Positions 23,473 through 31,212 of a stretch of DNA of 31,216 nt are shown piece by piece. The notes under the pieces are model-generated. The model ran no database searches. It worked only from the letters and a program-made list of their open reading frames with translations, and was not told the DNA's origin. The position numbers and the translations under genes were made by a program. Each line of letters begins with the position of its first letter. Position 1 is the stretch's first letter. Source of the DNA: Lachnospiraceae bacterium. GTDB taxonomy: Bacteria > Bacillota > Clostridia > Lachnospirales > Lachnospiraceae. Where the stretch lies: assembly GCA_900772845.1 (NCBI GenBank), contig CAAGSD010000055.1, positions 1-31,216 on the forward strand, written 5' to 3'.

Positions 23473-24477
23473 ATGGATAACAATTATCTGGTAGATATAC
23501 AGCATGAACGTCTCTCTTTCTTTACTCCTGCCGGAGAAGTAAAGGCACTGAACGATGTCTCCATTCACCTGAAGGAAGGAGAAGTACTGGGCATCGTAGG
23601 AGAGAGTGGTTCCGGTAAATCCGTAACCGCATACAGTCTGATGGGACTGACCGCTTATCCCGGTAAGCTGATCGGCGGAGAGCTTCACTTCAATGGACAT
23701 GAAGTGGAGAAAATGACCGAAAAAGATTTTTCCAAAATGCGTGGTAAAGAGGTATCCATTATTTTCCAGGATCCTCTGACCAGCTTAAATCCCGTATATA
23801 CCATTGGAAATCAGATCATGGAAGTCATCCGTCTGCATACCGATGCGGACAAGAAAAAGGCATATGCAAGAGCAGTGGAGCTTTTGTCTCTGGTAGGTAT
23901 CAATGAACCGGAGAAGCGTATGAAACAGTATCCCCACGAGCTGTCCGGTGGTATGAGACAGCGTGTCATGATCGCAATCGCACTGGCATGTGAACCGAAG
24001 CTTCTGATCGCCGATGAGCCTACTACCGCACTGGACGTTACCATTCAGGCACAGATCCTGGAGCTGATGATGGAGCTGAAGGACAAGCTGGGTATGGCGA
24101 TCATCATGATCACCCATGACCTGGGTATCGTGGCGAGCATGTGTGACCGCATTGCAGTCATGTATGCAGGACGTATCGTGGAGACCGGTACTTGTGACGA
24201 GATCTTCTACCACCCGAAGCATGAATATACTAAGGGTCTACTGGAAAGTATCCCCCGTCTGGACAGCACGAAGCATGAGAAGCTGATCCCTATCGAGGGT
24301 AACCCGGTGGATCTTCTGAATCCTCCTGAAGGATGCGCATTCGCACCCCGCTGTAAGAACTGCATGAAGATCTGTCTGAGAGAGAATCCTCCCAGGACGG
24401 ATTTCAGCGAGACGCATTACGCACATTGCTTTATGAACCAGAAAGCCTGTATGGAGGGAGGAAATACCAATGAGTGA
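23473..24477 (+). CDS. oppD: Oligopeptide ABC transporter ATPase OppD
   Basis: This 334-residue cytoplasmic ATPase has a Walker A GESGSGKS at 43-50, the ABC signature LSGGMRQR beginning at residue 157, Walker B LLIADEP at 177-183 and ITHDLGI with the switch His. The C-terminal oligopeptide-type domain contains the cysteine-rich CAFAPRCKNCMKIC, which in family members may bind a 4Fe-4S cluster. The ATG at 23455 overlaps the oppC stop, but AAGGAG at 23459-23464 lies right for the ATG at 23473. The stop overlaps the oppF start by eight bases. Confidence 0.95.
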   Translation: MDNNYLVDIQHERLSFFTPAGEVKALNDVSIHLKEGEVLGIVGESGSGKSVTAYSLMGLTAYPGKLIGGELHFNGHEVEKMTEKDFSKMRGKEVSIIFQDPLTSLNPVYTIGNQIMEVIRLHTDADKKKAYARAVELLSLVGINEPEKRMKQYPHELSGGMRQRVMIAIALACEPKLLIADEPTTALDVTIQAQILELMMELKDKLGMAIIMITHDLGIVASMCDRIAVMYAGRIVETGTCDEIFYHPKHEYTKGLLESIPRLDSTKHEKLIPIEGNPVDLLNPPEGCAFAPRCKNCMKICLRENPPRTDFSETHYAHCFMNQKACMEGGNTNE

Positions 24478-25462
24478 TAAGTTACTTCAGGTAGAACATT
24501 TAAAGCAGTACTTCCCCGCAGGCGGCATGGGCAAAAACCGTAAGTTCGTGAAGGCCGTGGATGATGTCAGCTTTTTTGTAAATAAAGGTGAGACTCTCGG
24601 ACTGGTAGGAGAGAGCGGCTGTGGTAAGACCACTACCGGACGTTCCATCTTACGTCTGTATGAGCCTACCGGCGGCAAGATCACATTTGACGGCAATGTG
24701 ATCCTGGACGTTGAAAATAAAGTAAAGGTGGATATGCTGCCTTACCGTCAGAAGATGCAGATGGTATTCCAGGATCCTTATGCAAGTCTGGATCCCCGAA
24801 TGACCGTAGGCGATATCGTAGGGGAAGCCATCGACATCCATAAGCTGGCTGCCAATAAGAAGGAACGTCATGACATGATCATCTCCATGCTGGAGAGAGT
24901 AGGATTGAACTCCGAGCATGCCAACCGTTATCCTCACGAGTTCTCCGGCGGACAGCGTCAGCGTGTCGGCATTGCGAGAGCACTGGCAGTGAACCCTCAG
25001 TTCATCGTCTGCGATGAGCCAATCTCCGCACTGGATGTATCGATCCAGGCACAGGTGGTGAATATGTTCGAGGAGCTGCAGGAGCAGATGGGACTGACCT
25101 ATCTGTTCATCGCACATGACCTCTCTGTCGTAAAACATATCTCCGACCGTATCGGTGTTATGTATCTGGGAAAAATGGTAGAGCTGGCAGACAGCTATGA
25201 ACTGGTAGCACGAAGCCTGCATCCTTATACCAAGAGCCTGATCTCTGCGATCCCCATTGCAGATCCCATCAAGGCAAGAGCAAGCAAACGTATTGTTCTG
25301 CAGGGAGATGTACCGAGCCCCTTAAATCCGCCTACCGGATGCCGTTTCCGTACCAGATGTCCTTATGCGGATGAATGCTGTGCACAGAAAGAGCCTGAGT
25401 GGAGAGAAGTGGAAAAGGGCCACTACGTGGCATGCCATCATGTGGAGAAGATCAACAGTTAA
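24470..25462 (+). CDS. oppF: Oligopeptide ABC transporter ATPase OppF
   Basis: This 330-residue partner of OppD has a Walker A GESGCGKT at 47-54, the signature FSGGQRQRVG, Walker B FIVCDEP and IAHDLSVV. The C-terminal domain carries CRFRTRCPYADECC, the matching cysteine-rich segment of this subfamily. GGAGGGAGGAA lies just before the ATG. It overlaps oppD by eight bases, so the two ATPases should be made in equal amounts. It is followed by a separate promoter for the binding protein gene. Confidence 0.95.
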   Translation: MSDKLLQVEHLKQYFPAGGMGKNRKFVKAVDDVSFFVNKGETLGLVGESGCGKTTTGRSILRLYEPTGGKITFDGNVILDVENKVKVDMLPYRQKMQMVFQDPYASLDPRMTVGDIVGEAIDIHKLAANKKERHDMIISMLERVGLNSEHANRYPHEFSGGQRQRVGIARALAVNPQFIVCDEPISALDVSIQAQVVNMFEELQEQMGLTYLFIAHDLSVVKHISDRIGVMYLGKMVELADSYELVARSLHPYTKSLISAIPIADPIKARASKRIVLQGDVPSPLNPPTGCRFRTRCPYADECCAQKEPEWREVEKGHYVACHHVEKINS

Positions 25463-25471
25463 AAATTGGTA

Positions 25472-25500
25472 TTGACAGCTAAGTAATTTAGCTGTTTAAT
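25472..25500 (+). promoter_or_regulatory. oppA promoter overlapped by an inverted repeat
   Basis: A perfect TTGACA at 25472-25477 is followed after 17 bases by TTTAAT at 25495-25500. The inverted repeat ACAGCTAA (25475-25482) / TTAGCTGT (25488-25495) runs from inside the -35 to the first base of the -10. It lets the binding protein be made independently of oppBCDF and may be an operator. Read as RNA from upstream, it could also be a weak terminator. Confidence 0.7.
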
Positions 25501-25556
25501 ATAAAACTATACAAAGCATAGTGTTTTTGTATGAAAAGAAAGAGGAGGATAACTTT

Positions 25557-27239
25557 ATGAAAAAGAAGTTAGCTATGCTGCTCACCGCAGCAATGCTGGT
25601 AGGTTCTCTGGCAGCATGCGGCAGCAGCGACAATGGTTCTTCTGCAACCGGCAGTGCAAGTGCTACAGATAGCGCAAAGACCGATGCAGCAGCAACCGAA
25701 GTAAGTACCGAAGGCAAACAGCTTACCGTTCAGATCGGTCCCGATCCCGAGACCATCGATCCCGCACTGAACAGTGCAGTAGATGGCGGTAATATGCTGC
25801 TTCACTCTTTTGAGTGTCTTCTGACGGTAGACCAGGATGGCAAGATCGCTCCCGGACAGGCTGAGACCTGGGAAGTATCTGAAGATGGTCTTACCTGGAC
25901 TTTCCATCTTCGTGATGGATTAAAGTGGTCTGACGGCAGTGATCTGACCGCAGACGATTTCGTATACAGCTGGAAGCGTGTATGCGATCCCGCAGTAGCA
26001 GCTCCTTATGCTGAGACTGTTCTGGGTATGGTTAAGGGCTTTGACGAGGCACAGGCCGGTGATCTGGATGCTCTGGCAGTATCTGCTCCCGATGCTAAGA
26101 CCTTTGTCGTAGAGCTTTCCAATCCTTGCCCTTACTTTGAGTCTCTGGCAGCATTCGCTACCCTGAGCCCTGTTCAGCAGGCAACAGTAGAGGCTAACGG
26201 TGATGCATGGGCTACCGCAGCTGAGACCTATATCTCCAACGGACCTTTCTACATTACCGAGTGGGTTCCCGGTTCTCACATTACCATGTCCAAGAACCCT
26301 AACTACTGGAACGCTGATGCGATCAAGCTTGGCAGCATCAAGTTCGTACTGATGGAGGATTCCAACGCAGCTTATACTGCATTCCAGTCCGGCGATGTAC
26401 TGTTCATCAAGGATGTTCCTACTCAGGAGATCCCCAGCTTACAGGGTAACCCCGAGTTCCATGTAGAGCCTATCCTGGGAACTTACTATCTGTCCCTGAA
26501 CCTGGAAGATCCTGCATTCGCAGATGTAAATGTTCGTAAGGCTCTGAGCCTGGCAATTGATCGTGATTATGTAGCAAATACCCTGATGCAGGGAACCTAC
26601 TCTCCCGCATACAACCTCGTAGGTGAGGGCTGGGTAGATACCGACGGCAGCTCCTTCAATGCAAATGCTAATGGCGGCCAGAGCTACATCTCCGATGATT
26701 TCGATGCTAACCTGGAGGAAGCTAAGCAGCTCTTAGCTGATGCAGGCTACCCCAATGGTGAAGGTCTTCCTACCATCACCTATACTACCAACGATTCCGG
26801 TTACCACAAGGTTGTTGCTGAGTACTTACAGCAGGCATGGGGTGAGCTTGGTCTTAACGTAGAAGTAAATATCGTTGAGTGGTCCAGCTTCACTCCGATG
26901 AGACGTAACGGTGAGTACATGGTAGCACGTAACGGATGGGTAGGAGACTACAGCGATCCTTCCAACATGTTAGATCTGTTCTGTACCGGCAACGGTAACA
27001 ACGATGGTAAGTTCTCCAACGCTGACTTCGATGCAGCTATGGAGAAGGCAGCTTCCACCATGGATACCGCTGAGCGTTCTGCAGCTCTTCATCAGGCTGA
27101 GGATGTTATGATGGAGCAGGTAGGATGCATCCCTGTTGCTTACTACAATGACTTCTGGCTGCAGAGCGAGAAGATCACCGGTATCTGGCATTCCGCTTAT
27201 GGTTTCTGGTACTTCATGTATGGTGACATCGCAGAGTAA
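25557..27239 (+). CDS. oppA: Oligopeptide-binding lipoprotein OppA (SBP family 5)
   Basis: This 560-residue protein has a lipoprotein signal peptide (LAAC, Cys21), a Ser/Ala/Thr/Asp-rich linker to about residue 55, and a family-5 solute-binding domain with PDPETIDPALNS near residue 62, TFHLRDGLKWSDG, YSWKRVCDP and late YYNDFWLQ. It captures peptides outside the cell for OppBCDF. The frame begins at 25521, but GAGGAGG at 25542-25548 and the signal peptide fix the ATG at 25557. Codon use is strongly biased (CGT for arginine, TAC, AAC), consistent with very high expression from its own promoter. A terminator follows. Confidence 0.95.
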   Translation: MKKKLAMLLTAAMLVGSLAACGSSDNGSSATGSASATDSAKTDAAATEVSTEGKQLTVQIGPDPETIDPALNSAVDGGNMLLHSFECLLTVDQDGKIAPGQAETWEVSEDGLTWTFHLRDGLKWSDGSDLTADDFVYSWKRVCDPAVAAPYAETVLGMVKGFDEAQAGDLDALAVSAPDAKTFVVELSNPCPYFESLAAFATLSPVQQATVEANGDAWATAAETYISNGPFYITEWVPGSHITMSKNPNYWNADAIKLGSIKFVLMEDSNAAYTAFQSGDVLFIKDVPTQEIPSLQGNPEFHVEPILGTYYLSLNLEDPAFADVNVRKALSLAIDRDYVANTLMQGTYSPAYNLVGEGWVDTDGSSFNANANGGQSYISDDFDANLEEAKQLLADAGYPNGEGLPTITYTTNDSGYHKVVAEYLQQAWGELGLNVEVNIVEWSSFTPMRRNGEYMVARNGWVGDYSDPSNMLDLFCTGNGNNDGKFSNADFDAAMEKAASTMDTAERSAALHQAEDVMMEQVGCIPVAYYNDFWLQSEKITGIWHSAYGFWYFMYGDIAE

Positions 27240-27273
27240 TCTGTGGATCTGATCATTCAGAATAAAAAACAAA

Positions 27274-27315
27274 GGATCCCCGTGAGATCGTAAAGATTTC
27301 CGGGGGTTCTTTTTT
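27274..27315 (+). terminator. Terminator after oppA
   Basis: GGATCCCCG at 27274-27282 pairs imperfectly with CGGGGGTTC at 27301-27309, with a further GATC/GATT pairing inside. Six T follow at 27310-27315. Confidence 0.8.
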
Positions 27316-27350
27316 GTGCCGTCTTTTCGGTACTGTCTTGTAAAATGTTG

Positions 27351-27379
27351 TTGCAATTGTGTACAAAATATGGTAATAT
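27351..27379 (+). promoter_or_regulatory. secG promoter
   Basis: TTGCAA at 27351-27356, 17 bases, then TAATAT at 27374-27379 with TGG in front (extended -10). The secG ATG is 30 bases downstream. Confidence 0.65.
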
Positions 27380-27408
27380 AAAATCTGCTTGACATTAGGA
27401 GGTGTGAA

Positions 27409-27648
27409 ATGGAAGCATTAAGAGTGGTAATCAACATAATTTTTATATTGGTATGTGTAGCACTGACAGTGTTAGTATTGATGCAGGAAGGTAAATCCGC
27501 AGGACTGGGTTCCATCAGCGGCGCTGCTGAGACCTACTGGGGCAGGAATAAAGGACGTTCCATGGAGGGCATGCTGGTGAAGATCACGAAGATCCTTGCA
27601 GTATTCTTCATGTTACTTGCAGTCGTACTGAATCTGAACGTATTTTAA
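27409..27648 (+). CDS. secG: Preprotein translocase subunit SecG
   Basis: This 79-residue membrane protein has two hydrophobic segments (about 4-24 and 57-78) joined by a loop with the conserved Gly/Ser-rich region QEGKSAGLGSISGAAETYWG. SecG assists SecYE in protein export. AGGAGGTG gives a very strong ribosome site. The length is normal. It is the first gene of the secG-rnr-smpB-ssrA order widely kept in Firmicutes. A strong hairpin terminator follows, so rnr needs read-through or another promoter. Confidence 0.95.
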   Translation: MEALRVVINIIFILVCVALTVLVLMQEGKSAGLGSISGAAETYWGRNKGRSMEGMLVKITKILAVFFMLLAVVLNLNVF

Positions 27649-27663
27649 TCATTACGAAGGATG

Positions 27664-27701
27664 ACACTCTTGTGTGCAGAGCATACAAGAGTGTTTTATT
27701 T
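27664..27701 (+). terminator. Terminator after secG
   Basis: ACACTCTTGTGTGC at 27664-27677 pairs with 27681-27694 over 14 bp with a single G-U, loop AGA. TTTATTT follows and forms the left arm of the next inverted repeat. Confidence 0.85.
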
Positions 27702-27734
27702 ATTCATAGGAATTTTTTTCCTATGAATAAATAA
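27696..27734. repeat. Perfect 17-bp inverted repeat with T5 loop
   Basis: TTATTTATTCATAGGAA at 27696-27712 is the exact reverse complement of 27718-27734, with TTTTT between. It starts inside the T tract of the secG terminator. It may be the relic of an insertion or a second structural signal. Confidence 0.7.
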
Positions 27735-27752
27735 CGCTCCGTAGGGATCGCA

Positions 27753-27827
27753 CTGCGGCGGTTATGAAATATGTCGCAAAAGCGACCCGCCGCAGGCGGA
27801 GAATCTCGCAAGCGAGATCCTTTTTTT
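27753..27827 (+). promoter_or_regulatory. Stacked hairpins with terminator-like end before rnr
   Basis: CTGCGGCGG (27753-27761) pairs with CCGCCGCAG (27787-27795) around GTCGC-AAAA-GCGAC (27773-27786). The right arm can instead form CCGCC-GCA-GGCGG (27787-27799). A third hairpin ATCTCG-CAAG-CGAGAT (27803-27818) is followed by seven T (27821-27827), just ahead of the rnr ribosome site. The order resembles an attenuator, or a dispersed repeat. Confidence 0.5.
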
Positions 27828-27844
27828 ATATTGAGAGAGGTTAC

Positions 27845-30058
27845 ATGAGTAATAACGAAATCAGAGAGAAGAGAAAAAAAGTAATCAGTGATCTGGTGAA
27901 GGATGATTTTTACGTTCCGATGAAGGAAAAGGAACTGGCAATGTTTCTTCAGGTCGCAAAAGAAGACCGGGAAGAGTTTCGTGAGATTCTGCGGGAACTT
28001 TTAGCGGAAGGAAAGCTTACCCTGACCGTTAAGGGAAAATATATGAAGTCCAACGGTAAGGTGCTGACAGGAACCTTTATCAGCAATGCCAAAGGCTTTG
28101 GATTTGTGGAAGTGGAAGGAAGGGACGAGGACCTATTTATTCCGGAGGATAAGCAGGGCGGAGCATTCCATAAGGATACCGTGGAAGTGGCTCTTCTGCC
28201 TGCGAAGACCGGCAAACGCCAGGAAGCGCAGGTGATCCGCATCATTGCCAGGGGTATGACTCAGGTGGTGGGAACCTATGAGCAGTCCAAGAGTAATTTC
28301 GGCTTTGTCATTCCGGATAACACGAAGATAGCGCAGGATATTTTCGTGCCGAAGGAGTGGTCGAAGGGAGCCATGACCGGACATAAGGTCGTGGTGGAGA
28401 TCACCGGATACGGCACGAATACGAAGAGTCCTGAGGGCAAAGTCGTGGAGATCCTGGGACATATCAATGATCCCGGTGTAGACATCATGTCTATCGTACG
28501 TGGTTTTGATCTGCCGGTGGAATTCGGTGAGAAGCTCATGAACCAGGTGGAGAGGGTATCCCAGGAGGTATCCGAGGCAGACTGTGCCGGCCGCAGGGAT
28601 CTGCGGGATGTGACCATGGTGACCATCGACGGAGAGGATGCCAAGGATCTGGATGATGCTGTCAGTGTATCCTTTGACGGGACTTATTACCACTTAGGAG
28701 TACACATTGCAGACGTGACGAACTACGTGCAGGAGAATTCCGCACTGGACAGAGAAGCATTGAAGCGCGGCACCAGCGTCTATCTGGTAGACCGTGTGAT
28801 CCCCATGCTGCCCCATGCACTGAGCAACGGTATCTGCTCCCTGAACGAAGATGTGGACCGCCTGGCATTAAGCTGCCTGATGAAGGTGGATGAAGAGGGC
28901 GAGATCGTGGACTATGAGATCTGCGAATCCGTGATCCGGGTCAAGAAGAGAATGTCCTATACCGTGGTGAAAAAGCTGCTGGAGGAGCCGGAGTGTGTGG
29001 AGAATAACGCCGGTGCATCGTCCGGGACTTCCGGAGAAAACGCAGGAAACGGGGCAGACTACTCCCAATACAGGGAATTGCTCCCGATGTTCCAACAAAT
29101 GGCTGAACTTGCGGACAAACTGCGGAAGAAAAGACAGAAGAGGGGATCCATTGATTTCGATTTCCCGGAGTGCAAGATTTTCTTAGATAGGGAAGGACAT
29201 CCACTGGATATTAAGCCTTACGAGCGGAACGTGGCGACTATGCTGATCGAGGATTTCATGCTCGCAGCGAATGAAACAGTGGCGCAGCATTTTTATTGGC
29301 AGGAGCTGCCCTTTGTCTATCGCGTCCATGATGTACCGGATCCGGAGCGGATCCAGAAGCTGTCCGCTTTCATTAACAACTATGGATATTACATGAAGGC
29401 GTTGGGACGAAAGAACAGCAAGGTCTCCACGGAGGAAATCCATCCCAAGGAGATCCAGAAGCTGTTACAAAAGATTGAGGGAACTCCCGAAGAGCCTATG
29501 ATCGCCAGACTGACCCTGCGAAGCATGAAGCAGGCGAAATACAGCACGGAGTGTACCGGACATTTTGGACTGGCATGTCAGTATTACTGTCATTTTACCT
29601 CACCGATCCGCCGTTATCCGGATCTGCAGATCCATCGTATTATCAAGGAACAGCTGCGGGGACGTCTGAAGGAAGAGAGAGTGGAGCACTACCGGGATAT
29701 TCTGCCGGAGGTGGCTAAGCATTCTTCCGAGATGGAGCGCCGTGCCGATGAGGCAGAGAGGGAGACGGATAAGCTGAAGAAGGTAGAATATATGGAGCAG
29801 CACATCGGAGAGGAATACGAGGGTGTGATCTCCGGTGTCACCGGCTGGGGACTGTATGTGGAACTGCCGAATACCGTGGAAGGGCTGATCCATATTTCTA
29901 CGATCCCGGGCGACTATTATCACTACAATGAGGCAGCGTGTGAGATGGTGGGAGAAGCCACCGGACGTACTTTCAAACTGGGAATGCCGGTGCGGATCGA
30001 AGTGGAAGACTGCGACCGTTTTATGCGCACCATCAATTTCAAGTTGGTGGATAAGTAA
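27845..30058 (+). CDS. rnr: Ribonuclease R
   Basis: This 737-residue 3'-to-5' exoribonuclease degrades structured RNA and, with SmpB/tmRNA, the messages of stalled ribosomes. It has an N-terminal helix-turn-helix-like region (about 1-65), cold-shock OB folds (about 70-230), the RNB catalytic domain with TIDGEDAKDLDDAVS from residue 260 (Asp262, Asp268, Asp270, Asp271), and a C-terminal S1 domain (about 655-735). There is no long basic tail. A Gly/Ser/Ala/Asn-rich insert sits within RNB near residues 386-407. The frame extends to 27764, but that part is the hairpin region; AGAGAGG at 27834-27840 supports the ATG at 27845. Confidence 0.95.
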   Translation: MSNNEIREKRKKVISDLVKDDFYVPMKEKELAMFLQVAKEDREEFREILRELLAEGKLTLTVKGKYMKSNGKVLTGTFISNAKGFGFVEVEGRDEDLFIPEDKQGGAFHKDTVEVALLPAKTGKRQEAQVIRIIARGMTQVVGTYEQSKSNFGFVIPDNTKIAQDIFVPKEWSKGAMTGHKVVVEITGYGTNTKSPEGKVVEILGHINDPGVDIMSIVRGFDLPVEFGEKLMNQVERVSQEVSEADCAGRRDLRDVTMVTIDGEDAKDLDDAVSVSFDGTYYHLGVHIADVTNYVQENSALDREALKRGTSVYLVDRVIPMLPHALSNGICSLNEDVDRLALSCLMKVDEEGEIVDYEICESVIRVKKRMSYTVVKKLLEEPECVENNAGASSGTSGENAGNGADYSQYRELLPMFQQMAELADKLRKKRQKRGSIDFDFPECKIFLDREGHPLDIKPYERNVATMLIEDFMLAANETVAQHFYWQELPFVYRVHDVPDPERIQKLSAFINNYGYYMKALGRKNSKVSTEEIHPKEIQKLLQKIEGTPEEPMIARLTLRSMKQAKYSTECTGHFGLACQYYCHFTSPIRRYPDLQIHRIIKEQLRGRLKEERVEHYRDILPEVAKHSSEMERRADEAERETDKLKKVEYMEQHIGEEYEGVISGVTGWGLYVELPNTVEGLIHISTIPGDYYHYNEAACEMVGEATGRTFKLGMPVRIEVEDCDRFMRTINFKLVDK

Positions 30059-30070
30059 ATCTGCGGATTA

Positions 30071-30115
30071 AATGAACTGTTAGTTCATTGACAATTACGG
30101 AAAATATAGTAAACT
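30071..30115 (+). promoter_or_regulatory. Probable smpB promoter with an inverted repeat on its -35
   Basis: TTGACA at 30088-30093 and TAAACT at 30110-30115 (16 bases apart) form a plausible promoter. AATGAACT (30071-30078) and AGTTCATT (30082-30089) form a perfect 8-bp inverted repeat whose right arm covers the first two bases of the -35. It could be an operator; no T tract follows, so a terminator for rnr is less likely. Confidence 0.5.
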
Positions 30116-30182
30116 GTAACTATTCAGAGCTGAAAAAGAAGCTCCGCAGGAGCGTTTTGTGAATGGGGTTCTGAATAGTTAC
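30116..30182 (+). repeat. 67-bp element with perfect 13-bp terminal inverted repeats in the smpB leader
   Basis: GTAACTATTCAGA at 30116-30128 is the exact reverse complement of 30170-30182. Inside is the hairpin GCTCC-GCA-GGAGC (30141-30153). It begins right after the presumed -10, so it forms most of the smpB 5' UTR. A diverged relative lies before leuD. It has no coding capacity and resembles a MITE-like or REP-like repeat. Confidence 0.75.
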
Positions 30183-30202
30183 AAGGTTTTTAAGAGGTAG
30201 TC

Positions 30203-30673
30203 ATGGCAAAAGGAAAAGAGTCCCAGAAGCTGATCGCAAACAATAAAAAAGCATATCATGATTTTTTCATTGATGAGACCTATGAGTGCGGCATTGCCCT
30301 GCATGGCACGGAGGTAAAGTCCATGCGTATGGGGAAATGCAGTATCAAGGAGGCTTTCGTCCGCATTGAAGACGGAGAAGTATTCGTCTACGGAATGCAT
30401 GTAAGTCCTTATGAGAAGGGGAATATTTTTAACAAAGACCCTCTTCGTGTGAAAAAGCTGTTGCTGCACAAGTACGAGATCAACAAGCTGTTGGGCAAGA
30501 TCAAAGAAAAAGGGTATACATTAGTCCCTTTGCAGGTATACTTTAAAGACGGTAAGGTAAAGGTAGAGATCGGACTGGCACGTGGTAAAAAGCTCTATGA
30601 CAAGAGAGAAGCCATTGCCAAAAAGGATCAGCGCAGAGAGGCAGAGAAGGAATTCAAGGTCCGCAATCTGTAA
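30203..30673 (+). CDS. smpB: SsrA-binding protein SmpB
   Basis: This 156-residue RNA-binding protein carries tmRNA to stalled ribosomes. The family pattern is clear: IANNKKAYHDFFIDE near the N-terminus, GIALHGTEVKSMR, CSIKEAFVRI, DPLRVKKLLLHKYEI, and the basic tail with LARGKKLYDKREAIAKKDQ that folds into a helix in the mRNA channel. The length is normal. AAGAGG precedes the ATG at 30203. Its RNA partner ssrA begins 80 bases after the stop under a separate promoter. Confidence 0.97.
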   Translation: MAKGKESQKLIANNKKAYHDFFIDETYECGIALHGTEVKSMRMGKCSIKEAFVRIEDGEVFVYGMHVSPYEKGNIFNKDPLRVKKLLLHKYEINKLLGKIKEKGYTLVPLQVYFKDGKVKVEIGLARGKKLYDKREAIAKKDQRREAEKEFKVRNL

Positions 30674-30705
30674 TTTTCAGCTCTGTAATGCTTTAGCGCA
30701 AGTGC

Positions 30706-30734
30706 TTGACAGCCGTGATTCCATCAAGTATACT
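30706..30734 (+). promoter_or_regulatory. ssrA promoter
   Basis: A perfect TTGACA at 30706-30711, 17 bases, then TATACT at 30729-30734. Transcription would begin near 30741, leaving a short 5' extension to be removed from the tmRNA. Confidence 0.8.
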
Positions 30735-30753
30735 TGGCATGACAATTGAATAA

Positions 30754-31091
30754 GGGGTAGTAAAGGTTTCGACAGGGGTTTTGCAGCTGGAGAAGCGAGT
30801 CGCATGGTAATGCGTTAAATGGCCAAATTAAAATTAAACGCTAACGATAATTTAGCATACGCTGCCTAATGGCAGCAGTCGGCCCTAGGGCACTCACACC
30901 TTAGGATCCCGGCTTCAAACATGTGAGAAACGACATATGCAAAGCTTTGCGCATATGGGCGTAACATGAAGCTACTGAAATGCCCAGGGTGTTTATTCCC
31001 GGGGTGCGGAGGGAATGTCAAAGAATAAACTACACTCGTAGAAGGACAGGGAATAGGCTTTTGGACACGGGTTCGACTCCCGTCTACTCCA
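30754..31091 (+). ncRNA. ssrA: Transfer-messenger RNA (tmRNA)
   Basis: The 5' end GGGGTAGTAAAGGTTTCGACAG is the tmRNA signature in shorter parts: acceptor arm GGGGTAG pairs with CTACTCC at 31084-31090, and GGTTCGACTCC near the 3' end is the T-arm. The CCA is not fully encoded, since the sequence continues ATAG after CTACTCC. The tag frame begins with GCT at 30840 and ends with TAA at 30867-30869, encoding ANDNLAYAA. Tags usually end in LAA or similar; YAA here is a mild variant. Several pseudoknot-forming stretches lie between. The RNA rescues stalled ribosomes with SmpB. End points are judged from the acceptor pairing. Confidence 0.95.
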
Positions 31092-31094
31092 TAG

Positions 31095-31122
31095 AAAAAG
31101 TGCCGTTTTTGCGGCACTTTTT
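31095..31122 (+). terminator. ssrA terminator
   Basis: AAAAAGTGCCG at 31095-31105 pairs over 11 bp with CGGCACTTTTT at 31112-31122, loop TTTTTG. It lies four bases after the tmRNA end. Confidence 0.9.
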
Positions 31123-31184
31123 ATTATGGCTTTAGCCAGTTGAGTACATCGGAATTTCTCAAAAGAGAAATGGAGATGCACGAA

Positions 31185-31212
31185 ACAAAAAACCACCTGC
31201 TATGCGGGTGGT
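31185..31212 (-). terminator. Minus-strand terminator of a gene beyond the right edge
   Basis: ACCACCTGC at 31192-31200 pairs with GCGGGTGGT at 31204-31212 (one G-T). On the minus strand the stem is followed by a run of T (complement of 31187-31192). The gene it serves would enter from the right and is not in the window. Confidence 0.7.

Noticed and set aside
27764..27844. N-terminal extension of RNase R
   Set aside because: The extra 27 codons are the hairpin DNA, Arg-rich and unlike the family N-terminus, and the ribosome site lies after them.
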